Source: DATDRM01 sp035291705 (lineage in GTDB: Bacteria; Chloroflexota; Anaerolineae; Anaerolineales; UBA4823). Taken from it: a DNA stretch of 32,060 nucleotides. The stretch is taken from contig DATDRM010000017.1 of assembly GCA_035291705.1 (NCBI GenBank), positions 1 to 32,060 of the forward strand, written 5' to 3'. The position numbers were made by a program, and so were the translations under genes. Shown here one piece after another: positions 1 through 7,289 of this stretch (position 1 is its first letter; every line of letters begins with the position of its first letter). The notes under the pieces were generated by a model. It searched no databases and was not told the origin of the DNA. It saw only the letters and a list, made by a program, of their open reading frames with translations.

Positions 1-2730
1 AGCACCCTCCTGGTAGGTTTGGCGTCTTTATTCTGGAGCCTGCTTTACCTGGATTGGCAGCATAATTGGATGCTGCTTGCTTTGAGCGGTGCAGCGTCGA
101 TGTCGTTAATGTTTAAGATTGAAGGGACAACCAACCGGTCACACTATAATATCAGCTTCTTGATCTATGGATTCACCCTGGCCTTGTTAGGACCGGAGGC
201 TGCTATCCTGGTTATTGTCATTTCCAACCTGGTGGAATGGGTCTGGCACAAATACCCCTGGTACATTCAGAGTTTCAACATCGCTTCCTTTGTTATCGTA
301 ACCCTCCTCTCGGGGTTTGCTTATCGTTGGATTAATCCCGAGATGACCCTTTATACGTTGGAAGGGATCTTAAGCATTTTAACAGCAATGGCGACCTTTA
401 CCCTGTTCAATCACTTGATGATTGGACTCGTGGTTTGGTTGGCGCGGGGAGAGAATTTCGCTAAATCGGGCATCTTCAATTTCCTGCCCCTGATGATCGA
501 TTTCATTTTATTGTGTATGGGGGCTGGCACAGCTTTGATTTGGATTCTAAACCCTTTTGCAATTATCCTGGCGATCCTGCCCCTTTACCTGATCTACAGC
601 ACATTGAAGGTTCCCGCCCTGGAACGGCAAACAGAGACCGATCAAAAGACCGGCCTTTTCAACGCCAAGTATTTGTCACAGGCACTGGCCAAAGAGCTCG
701 AAAGGGCGCATCGCTTCGACCGGCCCCTGACGGTTGTGCTGGCTGATCTGGACCTGCTGCGAAACATTAACAACACCTACGGCCACCTGGCTGGAGATGA
801 AGTCCTGATTGGCGTTGCGAAAATCCTGAAAAATTCTGTCCGCGAATATGATATCGTGGCGCGCTTCGGGGGGGAAGAGTTCGCCGTGCTCATGCCCGAA
901 ATGACTCCTCAAGAAGCCTACACTCGGGTCGATGCGCTGCGCGCGGCGATCGAGAAGGCTGAATTCACCGTTCCAACCAGCGTTGCTCCCATCAAGGCCA
1001 CGATGAGCTTCGGAATCGCCGGTCGCCTCGGATACAACCAGACGCCCAACGATATTGTACACAACGCCGACTCTGCCCTTTATCATGCGAAATTAGAGGG
1101 GCGTAACCGCACCTATATTTACATGGATGATGGCTTCTTGGGTCTTCTCCAGCCAGACGATCGAGAGTCTACCCCACCAAAGAGCAGCTCGCTGGAAGAA
1201 CGCGTCCAATATAGCGATACCCCTTTCGTACCCAATCCTTTGCGGGAAAATGGCTTGGAGGCTGTCTCAGATTCAAGACACCAAGCGCCGCATGACAAAT
1301 CCCATGTGAATCCCCGGCCGAGTTGGCTCCTGAATTTGTTCATCGGCTCCTTGGTCTTGGTAGCGGCATTATTGTTTAGCTCTACCCACCGATCCATCAA
1401 TCCTTCAGACTGGATCGGCATTGCCATGTTTGTCTTGATCGTGATCTTTACCGAGGGCTTATCTACCGACATTTACGTGGGAAATACGTCTGTATCCACG
1501 TCAGCTGCCCCCATTCTGGCCGGGACATTACTTTATGGTCCACTTGGAGCGGTCACGCTGAGCACCACTTTTGCCCTGGTTGCCAAGCTCAAATATCATA
1601 GTCCAACCAACCGGTTTATATTCAATTCCGCCAACCAGATGATCGCTGGCTTGCTTCTCACCGGTTTATTTATGCTCACCGGAATTTCTTTTGTTGAGAA
1701 GTCGCCAATCATCCAGATGATCTTAAGCATAGGATCGGCGGGGATCATTTACTTGATCACCACTGGACTAGTCATCGTAGCAATTTATTTAGATACCGGC
1801 GTCTCCCCCAAACAGGTCTGGAAAGAAAAATTTAGCTGGTTGGCGCCTTATTACATCTCGATGGGCTTGATCGCCTATGCCCTGGTCTTTGGTTTTCAAA
1901 AGGCTGGCGTGATCGGCTTATTCGTGATCCTGGTGCCACTCCTGATGCTGCGTCTCAGCCAAAAACAATATATCGATCGAACCACGGCGATCGTCAACGA
2001 GCTGCGCGAGAAAAATGCTCTCCTGGAAAATAGTGCTCAAGAAATCACCAATCTGAACGAGGGATTGCTAACCGCTCTGGCGGAAGTGATCGATTTACGC
2101 AACCCTTTCGTACTGGGGCATTCTCAACACGTCCGGCGGTATTCAATCCTGATCGCCAAGAAACTCGGGCTGCTGCCGAAACGGATCGAGTTGATCCATA
2201 AAGCTGGTTTACTCCACGATATTGGCAAACTCGGAATCCCGGATTCGATCTTATTAAAACCTGCCCCACTCTCTAACCAGGAGTACAACACGATCAAAAT
2301 GCATACCACGCTTGGAGCAGAAATCCTGGAAAAGTCTCATTCGCTGCGAGATCTGGTCCCGGTGATCCGCCACCACCACGAGCGCTTCGACGGCACAGGC
2401 TATCCAGATGGCCTGCATGGCTCCCAGATTCCCTTAGAAGCGCGCATCATTTCCGTTGCAGACGCAGTTGAAGCGATGGCCTCTGACCGGCCTTACCGTA
2501 AAGCATTAAGTTTCCAAGAAATACTGGAAGAACTCAAGGATCACGCCGGCAATCAGTTCGATCCACTGGTGGTTGAAGCGGTTCTGGAAGTGTTACAATC
2601 GAAAGGCGAATCGTTATTATTGAATTCCGCCCAAAAGATCATGGCTCAACAGCCTCATGCCGTGGATCTAATTTCTGAAGCCCACTTATATTTAAAGTTT
2701 AAAGAGATGGCAAAAGGGAATCATAGGTGA
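1..2730 (+). CDS. Dual c-di-GMP turnover membrane protein (GGDEF plus HD-GYP), 5' partial
   Basis: The reading frame is open to the first base, so the gene probably starts upstream; a TTG at 19 is the first possible in-window start. Residues are counted from that TTG. The order is membrane helices (about 1-200), a GGDEF diguanylate cyclase domain (about 210-370), a second membrane block (about 436-655), a short coiled linker, then an HD-GYP phosphodiesterase (about 690-860). The cyclase site GGEEF is at 284-288, with an inhibitory I-site REYD at 275-278, exactly five residues upstream. The HD-GYP signature has HD at 733-734 and HHHERFDGTGYPDG at 785-798. Both catalytic sites look intact, so the protein should both make and degrade c-di-GMP. 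The two membrane blocks resemble each other (LLGP/LYGP, then FN, then LLxG at similar spacing), as if two sensor-enzyme units had been fused. It is convergent with uvrB. Confidence 0.9.
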   Translation, partial: STLLVGLASLFWSLLYLDWQHNWMLLALSGAASMSLMFKIEGTTNRSHYNISFLIYGFTLALLGPEAAILVIVISNLVEWVWHKYPWYIQSFNIASFVIVTLLSGFAYRWINPEMTLYTLEGILSILTAMATFTLFNHLMIGLVVWLARGENFAKSGIFNFLPLMIDFILLCMGAGTALIWILNPFAIILAILPLYLIYSTLKVPALERQTETDQKTGLFNAKYLSQALAKELERAHRFDRPLTVVLADLDLLRNINNTYGHLAGDEVLIGVAKILKNSVREYDIVARFGGEEFAVLMPEMTPQEAYTRVDALRAAIEKAEFTVPTSVAPIKATMSFGIAGRLGYNQTPNDIVHNADSALYHAKLEGRNRTYIYMDDGFLGLLQPDDRESTPPKSSSLEERVQYSDTPFVPNPLRENGLEAVSDSRHQAPHDKSHVNPRPSWLLNLFIGSLVLVAALLFSSTHRSINPSDWIGIAMFVLIVIFTEGLSTDIYVGNTSVSTSAAPILAGTLLYGPLGAVTLSTTFALVAKLKYHSPTNRFIFNSANQMIAGLLLTGLFMLTGISFVEKSPIIQMILSIGSAGIIYLITTGLVIVAIYLDTGVSPKQVWKEKFSWLAPYYISMGLIAYALVFGFQKAGVIGLFVILVPLLMLRLSQKQYIDRTTAIVNELREKNALLENSAQEITNLNEGLLTALAEVIDLRNPFVLGHSQHVRRYSILIAKKLGLLPKRIELIHKAGLLHDIGKLGIPDSILLKPAPLSNQEYNTIKMHTTLGAEILEKSHSLRDLVPVIRHHHERFDGTGYPDGLHGSQIPLEARIISVADAVEAMASDRPYRKALSFQEILEELKDHAGNQFDPLVVEAVLEVLQSKGESLLLNSAQKIMAQQPHAVDLISEAHLYLKFKEMAKGNHR

Positions 2731-2735
2731 TTCCC
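2712..2735 (-). terminator. Intrinsic terminator of the uvrB transcript, inside the end of the GGDEF/HD-GYP gene
   Basis: A perfect 8-bp stem (2716-2723 pairs with 2728-2735, GGGAATCA with TGATTCCC) encloses a 4-nt loop. Read on the minus strand it is followed directly by TTTTG. It lies 14 nt past the uvrB stop and overlaps the last codons and stop of the opposing gene. On the plus strand there is no T-run, so it should act mainly for uvrB. Confidence 0.6.
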
Positions 2736-2749
2736 AATAGAAGAGGTGC

Positions 2750-4786
2750 TTATTCCTCCCCTGCCAGAAGACGCACCCTCTCCCAGGGCGGCAGGCCTGC
2801 CTCCTCCGCTAGGATAGCGCGCAGTTCGAAAATCTGATCGCGTAATACCGCAGCCTTCTCGAATTCCAGGTTCTGCGCGGCAGCCTTCATTTGCTTCTCC
2901 AGCTCGGCGATCAACCGCTGCATCTCAGACTTGGGCAGGCCGACCGCGCCTTTGACGCGGTACTCTCCTTTGGTCTCGGCCACCGCTCGCGCGGCAACCT
3001 GGTCGGTCAGGTCGCGCACTGCCTTGACGATACTCACCGGCTCGATCCCATGCTCTTGGTTGTAGGCGACCTGCTTGGCGCGGCGGCGGTTAGTCTCGTC
3101 GATCGCCCGGCGCATGGAGTCGGTGAACTTGTCAGCATACATAATTACTTTGCCGCGTACGTGACGCGCCGCCCGCCCGATGGTCTGGATCAAGGCGGTA
3201 TCCGAGCGCAAAAAGCCTTCCTTATCGGCATCCAGGATAGCGACCAGCGACACCTCCGGCAGATCCAGGCCTTCGCGCAATAGGTTGATCCCCACCACCA
3301 CATCGAACACGCCCAGCCGCAAATCGCGCAGGATGCCCACCCGCTCCAGAGTCTCGATCTCGGAGTGCAGGTAGTGCACCTTGATCCCCAGTTCCATCAG
3401 GTAATCGGAGAGCTTTTCGGCCATGCGCTTGGTTAAGGTTGTCACCAGGGTGCGCTCGCCGCGCTCCACCCGCTGGCGAATCTCGGCGATCAAATCGTCC
3501 ACCTGGCCCGTGATGGGGCGCACTTCCACTTCAGGGTCGACCAGGCCGGTGGGGCGGATGATCTGCTCCACCACCTGGTCGGCGCGCTTCATTTCGTACG
3601 GCCCAGGCGTCGCCGAGGTGTAGATGGTGCTGCCCATATACTCTTCGAACTCGGCGAACGTCAACGGCCGGTTGTCCAGGGCAGACGGCAGGCGGAAGCC
3701 ATACTGCACCAGGACCTCCTTGCGGGAACGATCTCCATTGAACATGCCCCGCACCTGCGGCACAGTCATATGTGACTCGTCGATCACCAGCATGTAATCG
3801 GCAGGAAAGTAATCCATCAATGTCCACGGGTGCGAGCCTATTGGGCGTTGATCCATGTGCCGGGAATAGTTCTCAATCCCAGCACAGTAGCCTACTTCAC
3901 GCAACATTTCCAGATCATACAGGGTGCGCTGTTCCAACCGCTGGGCTTCGAGCAGTTTCTCTTGGGATTTAAAAAGGGCCAGACGCTCTTCGAGTTCCGA
4001 CTCGACATCGATGATCGCCTTACGCAACCTTTCTTCTTCGGTGATGAAGTGCTTGGCCGGATAAATCGCCACTTCCGACAGGCTTCTCCGCAGTTCGCCG
4101 GTGAGGGCATTGAACTCGACGATGCGCTCGATCTCATCTCCGAAGAAAGTGATGCGGTAGCCATAGCGGTCTTGATAGGCTGGGATGATCTCTAATGTAT
4201 CGCCGCGCACCCGAAACGTCCCCGGGCGCAGTTCCAGATCGTTGCGTTCGTAATGGCTTTCGATCAGCTGCCGCAACAAGGTATTTCTCCGGTAAACGTT
4301 GCCGCTTTCCAGGTTGATCACCACCCGCCCGTACGCCTCCGGGTCGCCCAGGCCGTAGATGCAGGAGACCGAGGCGACGATGATCACATCCCGGCGAGAG
4401 AGCAAGGAGGTCGTCGCCGCCAGGCGCAGCCGCTCAATCTCTTCGTTAATATCAGTCTCTTTTTCGATGTACAGGTCATGGCGGGGGACATAGGCCTCAG
4501 GCTGGTAGTAGTCATAATACGATACGAAGTATTCGACGGCGTTCTCTGGGAAGAAATCCTTGAACTCGGCGTACAGTTGGGCTGCCAGGGTCTTGTTGTG
4601 CGCCATCACCAGGGTCGGCTTTTGAACCTGTTCGATCACCGCGGCGATCGAATACGTTTTCCCGGTCCCGGTGGCGCCAAGCAAAACCTGGTTGCGGTAG
4701 CCGGATTGGATTCCCTCTACCATCTGGCGGATAGCTTCCGGCTGGTCGCCGGTCGGTTTAAATGGCGCGTGGAGTTGGAATTGCAT
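2750..4786 (-). CDS. uvrB: Excinuclease ABC subunit B (UvrB)
   Basis: UvrB is the damage-verifying helicase-like subunit of nucleotide excision repair; it is loaded by UvrA and recruits UvrC. The 678-residue protein has the UvrB N-terminus (FKPTGDQPEAI), a Walker A motif GATGTGKT at 37-44, the DNA-clamping beta-hairpin YYDYYQPEAYVP near 90-101, a DESH helicase motif II, and a C-terminal UVR motif for UvrC contact. Length is normal for the family. The start at 4786 is preferred over in-frame codons further upstream because conserved sequence begins there and a GAGGTG ribosome site lies just before it, overlapping the stop of the upstream lipoprotein gene (1 nt gap). That layout implies translational coupling within the PHP-lipoprotein-uvrB operon. 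Confidence 0.97.
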   Translation of the reverse strand: MQFQLHAPFKPTGDQPEAIRQMVEGIQSGYRNQVLLGATGTGKTYSIAAVIEQVQKPTLVMAHNKTLAAQLYAEFKDFFPENAVEYFVSYYDYYQPEAYVPRHDLYIEKETDINEEIERLRLAATTSLLSRRDVIIVASVSCIYGLGDPEAYGRVVINLESGNVYRRNTLLRQLIESHYERNDLELRPGTFRVRGDTLEIIPAYQDRYGYRITFFGDEIERIVEFNALTGELRRSLSEVAIYPAKHFITEEERLRKAIIDVESELEERLALFKSQEKLLEAQRLEQRTLYDLEMLREVGYCAGIENYSRHMDQRPIGSHPWTLMDYFPADYMLVIDESHMTVPQVRGMFNGDRSRKEVLVQYGFRLPSALDNRPLTFAEFEEYMGSTIYTSATPGPYEMKRADQVVEQIIRPTGLVDPEVEVRPITGQVDDLIAEIRQRVERGERTLVTTLTKRMAEKLSDYLMELGIKVHYLHSEIETLERVGILRDLRLGVFDVVVGINLLREGLDLPEVSLVAILDADKEGFLRSDTALIQTIGRAARHVRGKVIMYADKFTDSMRRAIDETNRRRAKQVAYNQEHGIEPVSIVKAVRDLTDQVAARAVAETKGEYRVKGAVGLPKSEMQRLIAELEKQMKAAAQNLEFEKAAVLRDQIFELRAILAEEAGLPPWERVRLLAGEE

Positions 4787-4787
4787 A

Positions 4788-5726
4788 TCACCTCGTCGGA
4801 TCCGGAGGGAAGGCCCCTGCCGGCGCGTCCCAATCGTTGATGTCAACCCCCTGGGTGGTTTCCCCAGATTTCACGTTCACGTCGATCAGCTGGTGATTGG
4901 CGGAGGCGTGGCCCCCCGCGCGCCCTTCTGTGTCATAAGCCACCAGGTGGTAAACGCCGGGTGGCAGTTCGGAGATAGTATAAAAAGCCTGCCCGTCCTG
5001 GGTGTAGACCCAGTACCAGTAACCGGTGGTCACGCTGAATGCAAATACGCGCAGCTCGGGAATTTTATCTTCGAGATAAGCCAGGTCCCCGGAGACACCG
5101 CCTGTCACCTCAGCTTGCGGCTTTCCCGGCGGGTAAGGCACATTGAAAGGCCCGGCGTACCAGTCGCACAGGTCGATATCTTCCAGGAGATCGCCTTCTT
5201 GGAGGGTGAAAGGCAGCATGGAGTGATCGTCACATCCCTCCTTTAGGCCGCATGGGACAGCGTGCGAGAATAAGCCGCCGCGCGTAAAATCGGTCAACCA
5301 GGCGTATGCGATGTATGTACCGGGGGCGAGCTTTACTTCGTAACTCTCTTGACCTTGCGCGATGGGTAACTCGACCACCGTCTCTGTTTCAGTCTCCTCG
5401 AAGTAAGCCGTCATAGGGGGGATCTCCCCCTCAGGATAGCACACTCTTCCGGAGATGTTATTTTCGGGTGGGATTGGCGAGGGCGTTGAAGTAGCGGTTG
5501 GCGCAGTGGTTTGGGTAGGAGAACCTGTCACCAGGGGTACAGGGGTTTCGGTAGCTTGTGGAGTAGCCGTCGCCTCCTGCAACGCCGCAGACATGGTCGC
5601 GGCGACGATGGTGGCTAACGCGGCATCCGGGTCAGGGGTGGCCGGCGCGGTCCCCCCGCAGGCTGCCAGCAGGGTCCCCAGGGTAACCCACGCGGCTAAG
5701 GCGGATAAGCGAATACGGATCACCAT
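4788..5726 (-). CDS. Lipoprotein with two tandem beta-type repeats
   Basis: The 312-residue protein begins with a lipoprotein signal peptide (lipobox LAAC, lipidated Cys23), then a Thr/Pro-rich linker (about 45-85). Two related modules follow. Both contain SGxV near the start, a PGTY or PGVY turn, and end in a D-I-D/N-x-DW-x-AP/GP-x-G/N-xP pattern (DIDLCDWYAGPFNVPYPPG and GVDINDWDAPAGAFPPDP). This looks like a tandem duplication of a carboxypeptidase-regulatory or Ig-like fold; I do not recognise a function. ATG at 5726 was chosen because the signal peptide starts there and it lies 11 nt after the PHP gene stop. The protein should sit on the outer face of the cytoplasmic membrane. Its stop abuts the uvrB start, although no functional link to repair is evident. 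Confidence 0.8.
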   Translation of the reverse strand: MVIRIRLSALAAWVTLGTLLAACGGTAPATPDPDAALATIVAATMSAALQEATATPQATETPVPLVTGSPTQTTAPTATSTPSPIPPENNISGRVCYPEGEIPPMTAYFEETETETVVELPIAQGQESYEVKLAPGTYIAYAWLTDFTRGGLFSHAVPCGLKEGCDDHSMLPFTLQEGDLLEDIDLCDWYAGPFNVPYPPGKPQAEVTGGVSGDLAYLEDKIPELRVFAFSVTTGYWYWVYTQDGQAFYTISELPPGVYHLVAYDTEGRAGGHASANHQLIDVNVKSGETTQGVDINDWDAPAGAFPPDPTR

Positions 5727-5737
5727 AGCGAATCTGT

Positions 5738-6802
5738 TCAACCTCTGACATAGATCGGATTGCTGAAGATCCAACCCCGGCGGCGACCAAGATGTTGGAT
5801 ATAGACTTCCACACGGTAAACACCGGCTTCGGCGGTGATGTATGTGCAGATTTCGCGCTTGCGCCAGGTCTTGACTATCTTCCCATCCTTCAAAAGGTGG
5901 CACTCGGCCCGGCGGGGCAGGTGGATTTGCAGGGTCACCCCGTTTTGGGCAGAGATCTCGTCGCCCATCCACGCGCCGCCATCCTTGCCCTGGGCCGCGA
6001 AACGGAAACCGCGTGTCGGGGCTGGCAGGTCGTATCCGACAAAAGCGTGTCCCAGGCGCAAGGCCTCCAGGATCAGACGGCGGTCGTTCGTCGCCTCCCC
6101 GTTCAAAGGTTCGGGTGTGAACAGATGGGTGTTCACGCTCCGAAAGTGAAACTCATAGGGGAAAAGCGTGCGATGCAAGGGTCCCAGGTGGCCCGGAAAG
6201 GCGTGGGCGTCAGAACCGCCGATGGCGACCACCGGGCGTCCTTTGGCGAGCAGTTCATCCCATTTGCGCAGCGCTTCTGGGAAAGGGCCACGCGCCACCT
6301 GCTTCGGGTTGAAGGCGTAAAAGAAGGCCCGTGCTCTGCTCTTCATGTGCGATTTAAACTCGGACATAGCGTTCCACAGTTCGAGGCCGGTGTAATCCTG
6401 CACTTCCCAATCCACCCAGGAGATGTCGGGTTCGCCAAAGACCGGGGCAGGTGGGTCCACCGGGTGGGCGATGAATGCCAGACCGCCCGCATTGCGTACG
6501 CCATCCAGCAAGCGTTGCGGCTCGTCGGCCAGTTGGATCAGTTCGCGACCGGCGCCAACAACTAACAGGTGATTTTTTTGGGGATCGCGGGCCCGGTCGT
6601 GGATCTCCTCGCCAACCAGCAGCAAGACGCGCCGATCCCCGTCCTGACAATAATCAGGCAATCCACTGACCAGGACGTTATGATCGGTCACGACCACTGC
6701 GTCCAGCCCGGCGCGTAAGGCGGCCTGAGCGATATCCGCATGGGTGCCATGCCCATCGGAATACGTGGTGTGCATGTGCAGGTTTATGATCAGCTCGTGC
6801 AT
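5738..6802 (-). CDS. PHP-domain metal-dependent phosphoesterase (CehA/McbA-like)
   Basis: The 354-residue cytoplasmic protein has the PHP metal-site motifs in order: NLHMHTTYSDG at 7-17 (H9, H11, D16), VVVTDHN at 37-42, a GEE motif, HPVDP, and GGSDAH. The family hydrolyses phosphoester or related bonds using two or three metal ions; the substrate cannot be read from sequence. The last ~90 residues look like a small beta domain, as in the CehA/McbA group. The start is the ATG at 6802; no strong Shine-Dalgarno is visible. It is the first gene of a three-gene minus-strand run with the lipoprotein (11 nt gap) and uvrB, and is divergent from secG. Confidence 0.85.
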   Translation of the reverse strand: MHELIINLHMHTTYSDGHGTHADIAQAALRAGLDAVVVTDHNVLVSGLPDYCQDGDRRVLLLVGEEIHDRARDPQKNHLLVVGAGRELIQLADEPQRLLDGVRNAGGLAFIAHPVDPPAPVFGEPDISWVDWEVQDYTGLELWNAMSEFKSHMKSRARAFFYAFNPKQVARGPFPEALRKWDELLAKGRPVVAIGGSDAHAFPGHLGPLHRTLFPYEFHFRSVNTHLFTPEPLNGEATNDRRLILEALRLGHAFVGYDLPAPTRGFRFAAQGKDGGAWMGDEISAQNGVTLQIHLPRRAECHLLKDGKIVKTWRKREICTYITAEAGVYRVEVYIQHLGRRRGWIFSNPIYVRG

Positions 6803-6803
6803 G

Positions 6804-6959
6804 GACTATTTGACTAAAAGAGTGGTGAAAGGTATAATCCGCCCGGTAAGTCGCTTAGTCTAATAGTCAGATAGTCCTATCGTCTAAGATCAGGCAACTA
6901 CGAAACTATAGAATTACAAAACTACGTGACTATTCGACTAAACGACTACCTGACTAAAC
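6804..6959 (+). repeat. Bipolar phased octamer array in the secG promoter and leader
   Basis: Direct units RACTANNN have ACTA cores at 6805 and 6813, over the promoter. Inverted units NNNTAGTC follow, with AGTC cores at 6849, 6857, 6865 and 6873 and decayed cores at 6881 and 6889. Eight direct units then have cores at 6897, 6905, 6913 (ATTA), 6921, 6929, 6937, 6945 and 6953. The period is exactly 8 nt throughout each arm, while the other positions of each unit are nearly free. The array ends two bases before the AGGAGG ribosome site of secG. Confidence 0.85.
6810..6838 (+). promoter_or_regulatory. Sigma-70-type promoter of secG
   Basis: A -35 TTGACT (6810-6815), a 17-nt spacer and a consensus -10 TATAAT (6833-6838) face secG. 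The predicted transcript start near 6845 gives a leader of about 125 nt. The -35 box lies inside two RACTANNN octamer units at 6804-6819, part of the array annotated here. Confidence 0.8.
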
Positions 6960-6971
6960 CAGGAGGCATGC

Positions 6972-7196
6972 GTGGAAGTTTATCTGGATATCGCGCTGAT
7001 TATAACGTCAATTGCTCTAATTACAAGCGTGATCTTGCAAAGTAAAGGCGCTGGGCTGGGAGGCCTGACCGGCGCCGACAGTGGAAGTATCTTCACCGCC
7101 CGCCGCGGCGTCGAGAAGACTCTGTTCCGGATAACCATCGGTTTGAGTATTCTCTTCTTTGGACTGGCGATCACTTCGGTCGTGATCAGCGGGTGA
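6972..7196 (+). CDS. secG: Preprotein translocase subunit SecG
   Basis: SecG is the small accessory subunit of the SecYEG protein-export channel in the cytoplasmic membrane. The 74-residue protein has the usual length, two hydrophobic helices (about 4-22 and 52-72) and the family hallmark SKGAGLGGLTG between them. The start is GTG at 6972, 5 nt after a perfect AGGAGG (6961-6966). An ATG at 6968 is out of frame and too close to that site. The gene is monocistronic by appearance, with a strong promoter upstream and a hairpin plus T-run downstream. Confidence 0.93.
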   Translation: MEVYLDIALIITSIALITSVILQSKGAGLGGLTGADSGSIFTARRGVEKTLFRITIGLSILFFGLAITSVVISG

Positions 7197-7211
7197 GCTG
7201 TCATGGGTTAG

Positions 7212-7237
7212 GGTGGAATTTGGCCGGGTAATTCGCC
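7212..7237 (+). promoter_or_regulatory. Stem-loop between secG and the solute-binding protein gene
   Basis: GGTG(G)AATT at 7212-7220 pairs with AATTCGCC at 7230-7237, giving an 8-bp stem with one bulged G, one G-U pair and a 9-nt loop. It lies 7 nt upstream of the following terminator-type hairpin. It may be part of a leader structure for the downstream gene or simply of the secG 3' end; no known riboswitch core was recognised. Confidence 0.5.
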
Positions 7238-7244
7238 GAGATAG

Positions 7245-7282
7245 GGGCGACTCGCGGCCGCTGCCGGGGAGCGCCCTTTTTT
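7245..7282 (+). terminator. Intrinsic terminator after secG, abutting the next gene
   Basis: The stem is built of GGGCG/CGCCC (7245-7249 with 7272-7276), CTC/GAG (7251-7253 with 7269-7271) and CGGC/GCCG around a CGCT loop, followed by six T residues (7277-7282). It should end the secG transcript. Because the next start codon is only 7 nt further, it could instead act as an attenuator in that gene's leader. Confidence 0.75.
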
Positions 7283-7289
7283 GATCCTT

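Noticed and set aside
4253..4840. Long plus-strand open frame of 195 codons
   Set aside because: It is the antisense of uvrB; the translated sequence has no family pattern and the minus-strand protein is unmistakable.
5792..6565. Plus-strand open frame of 257 codons
   Set aside because: Antisense of the PHP gene, whose metal-site motifs are clear on the minus strand.
7200..7285. tRNA or signal recognition particle RNA in the secG downstream gap
   Set aside because: No T-arm sequence of tRNA type and no GGAAGGAAGCAG-like SRP core; the stems fit a hairpin plus terminator better.
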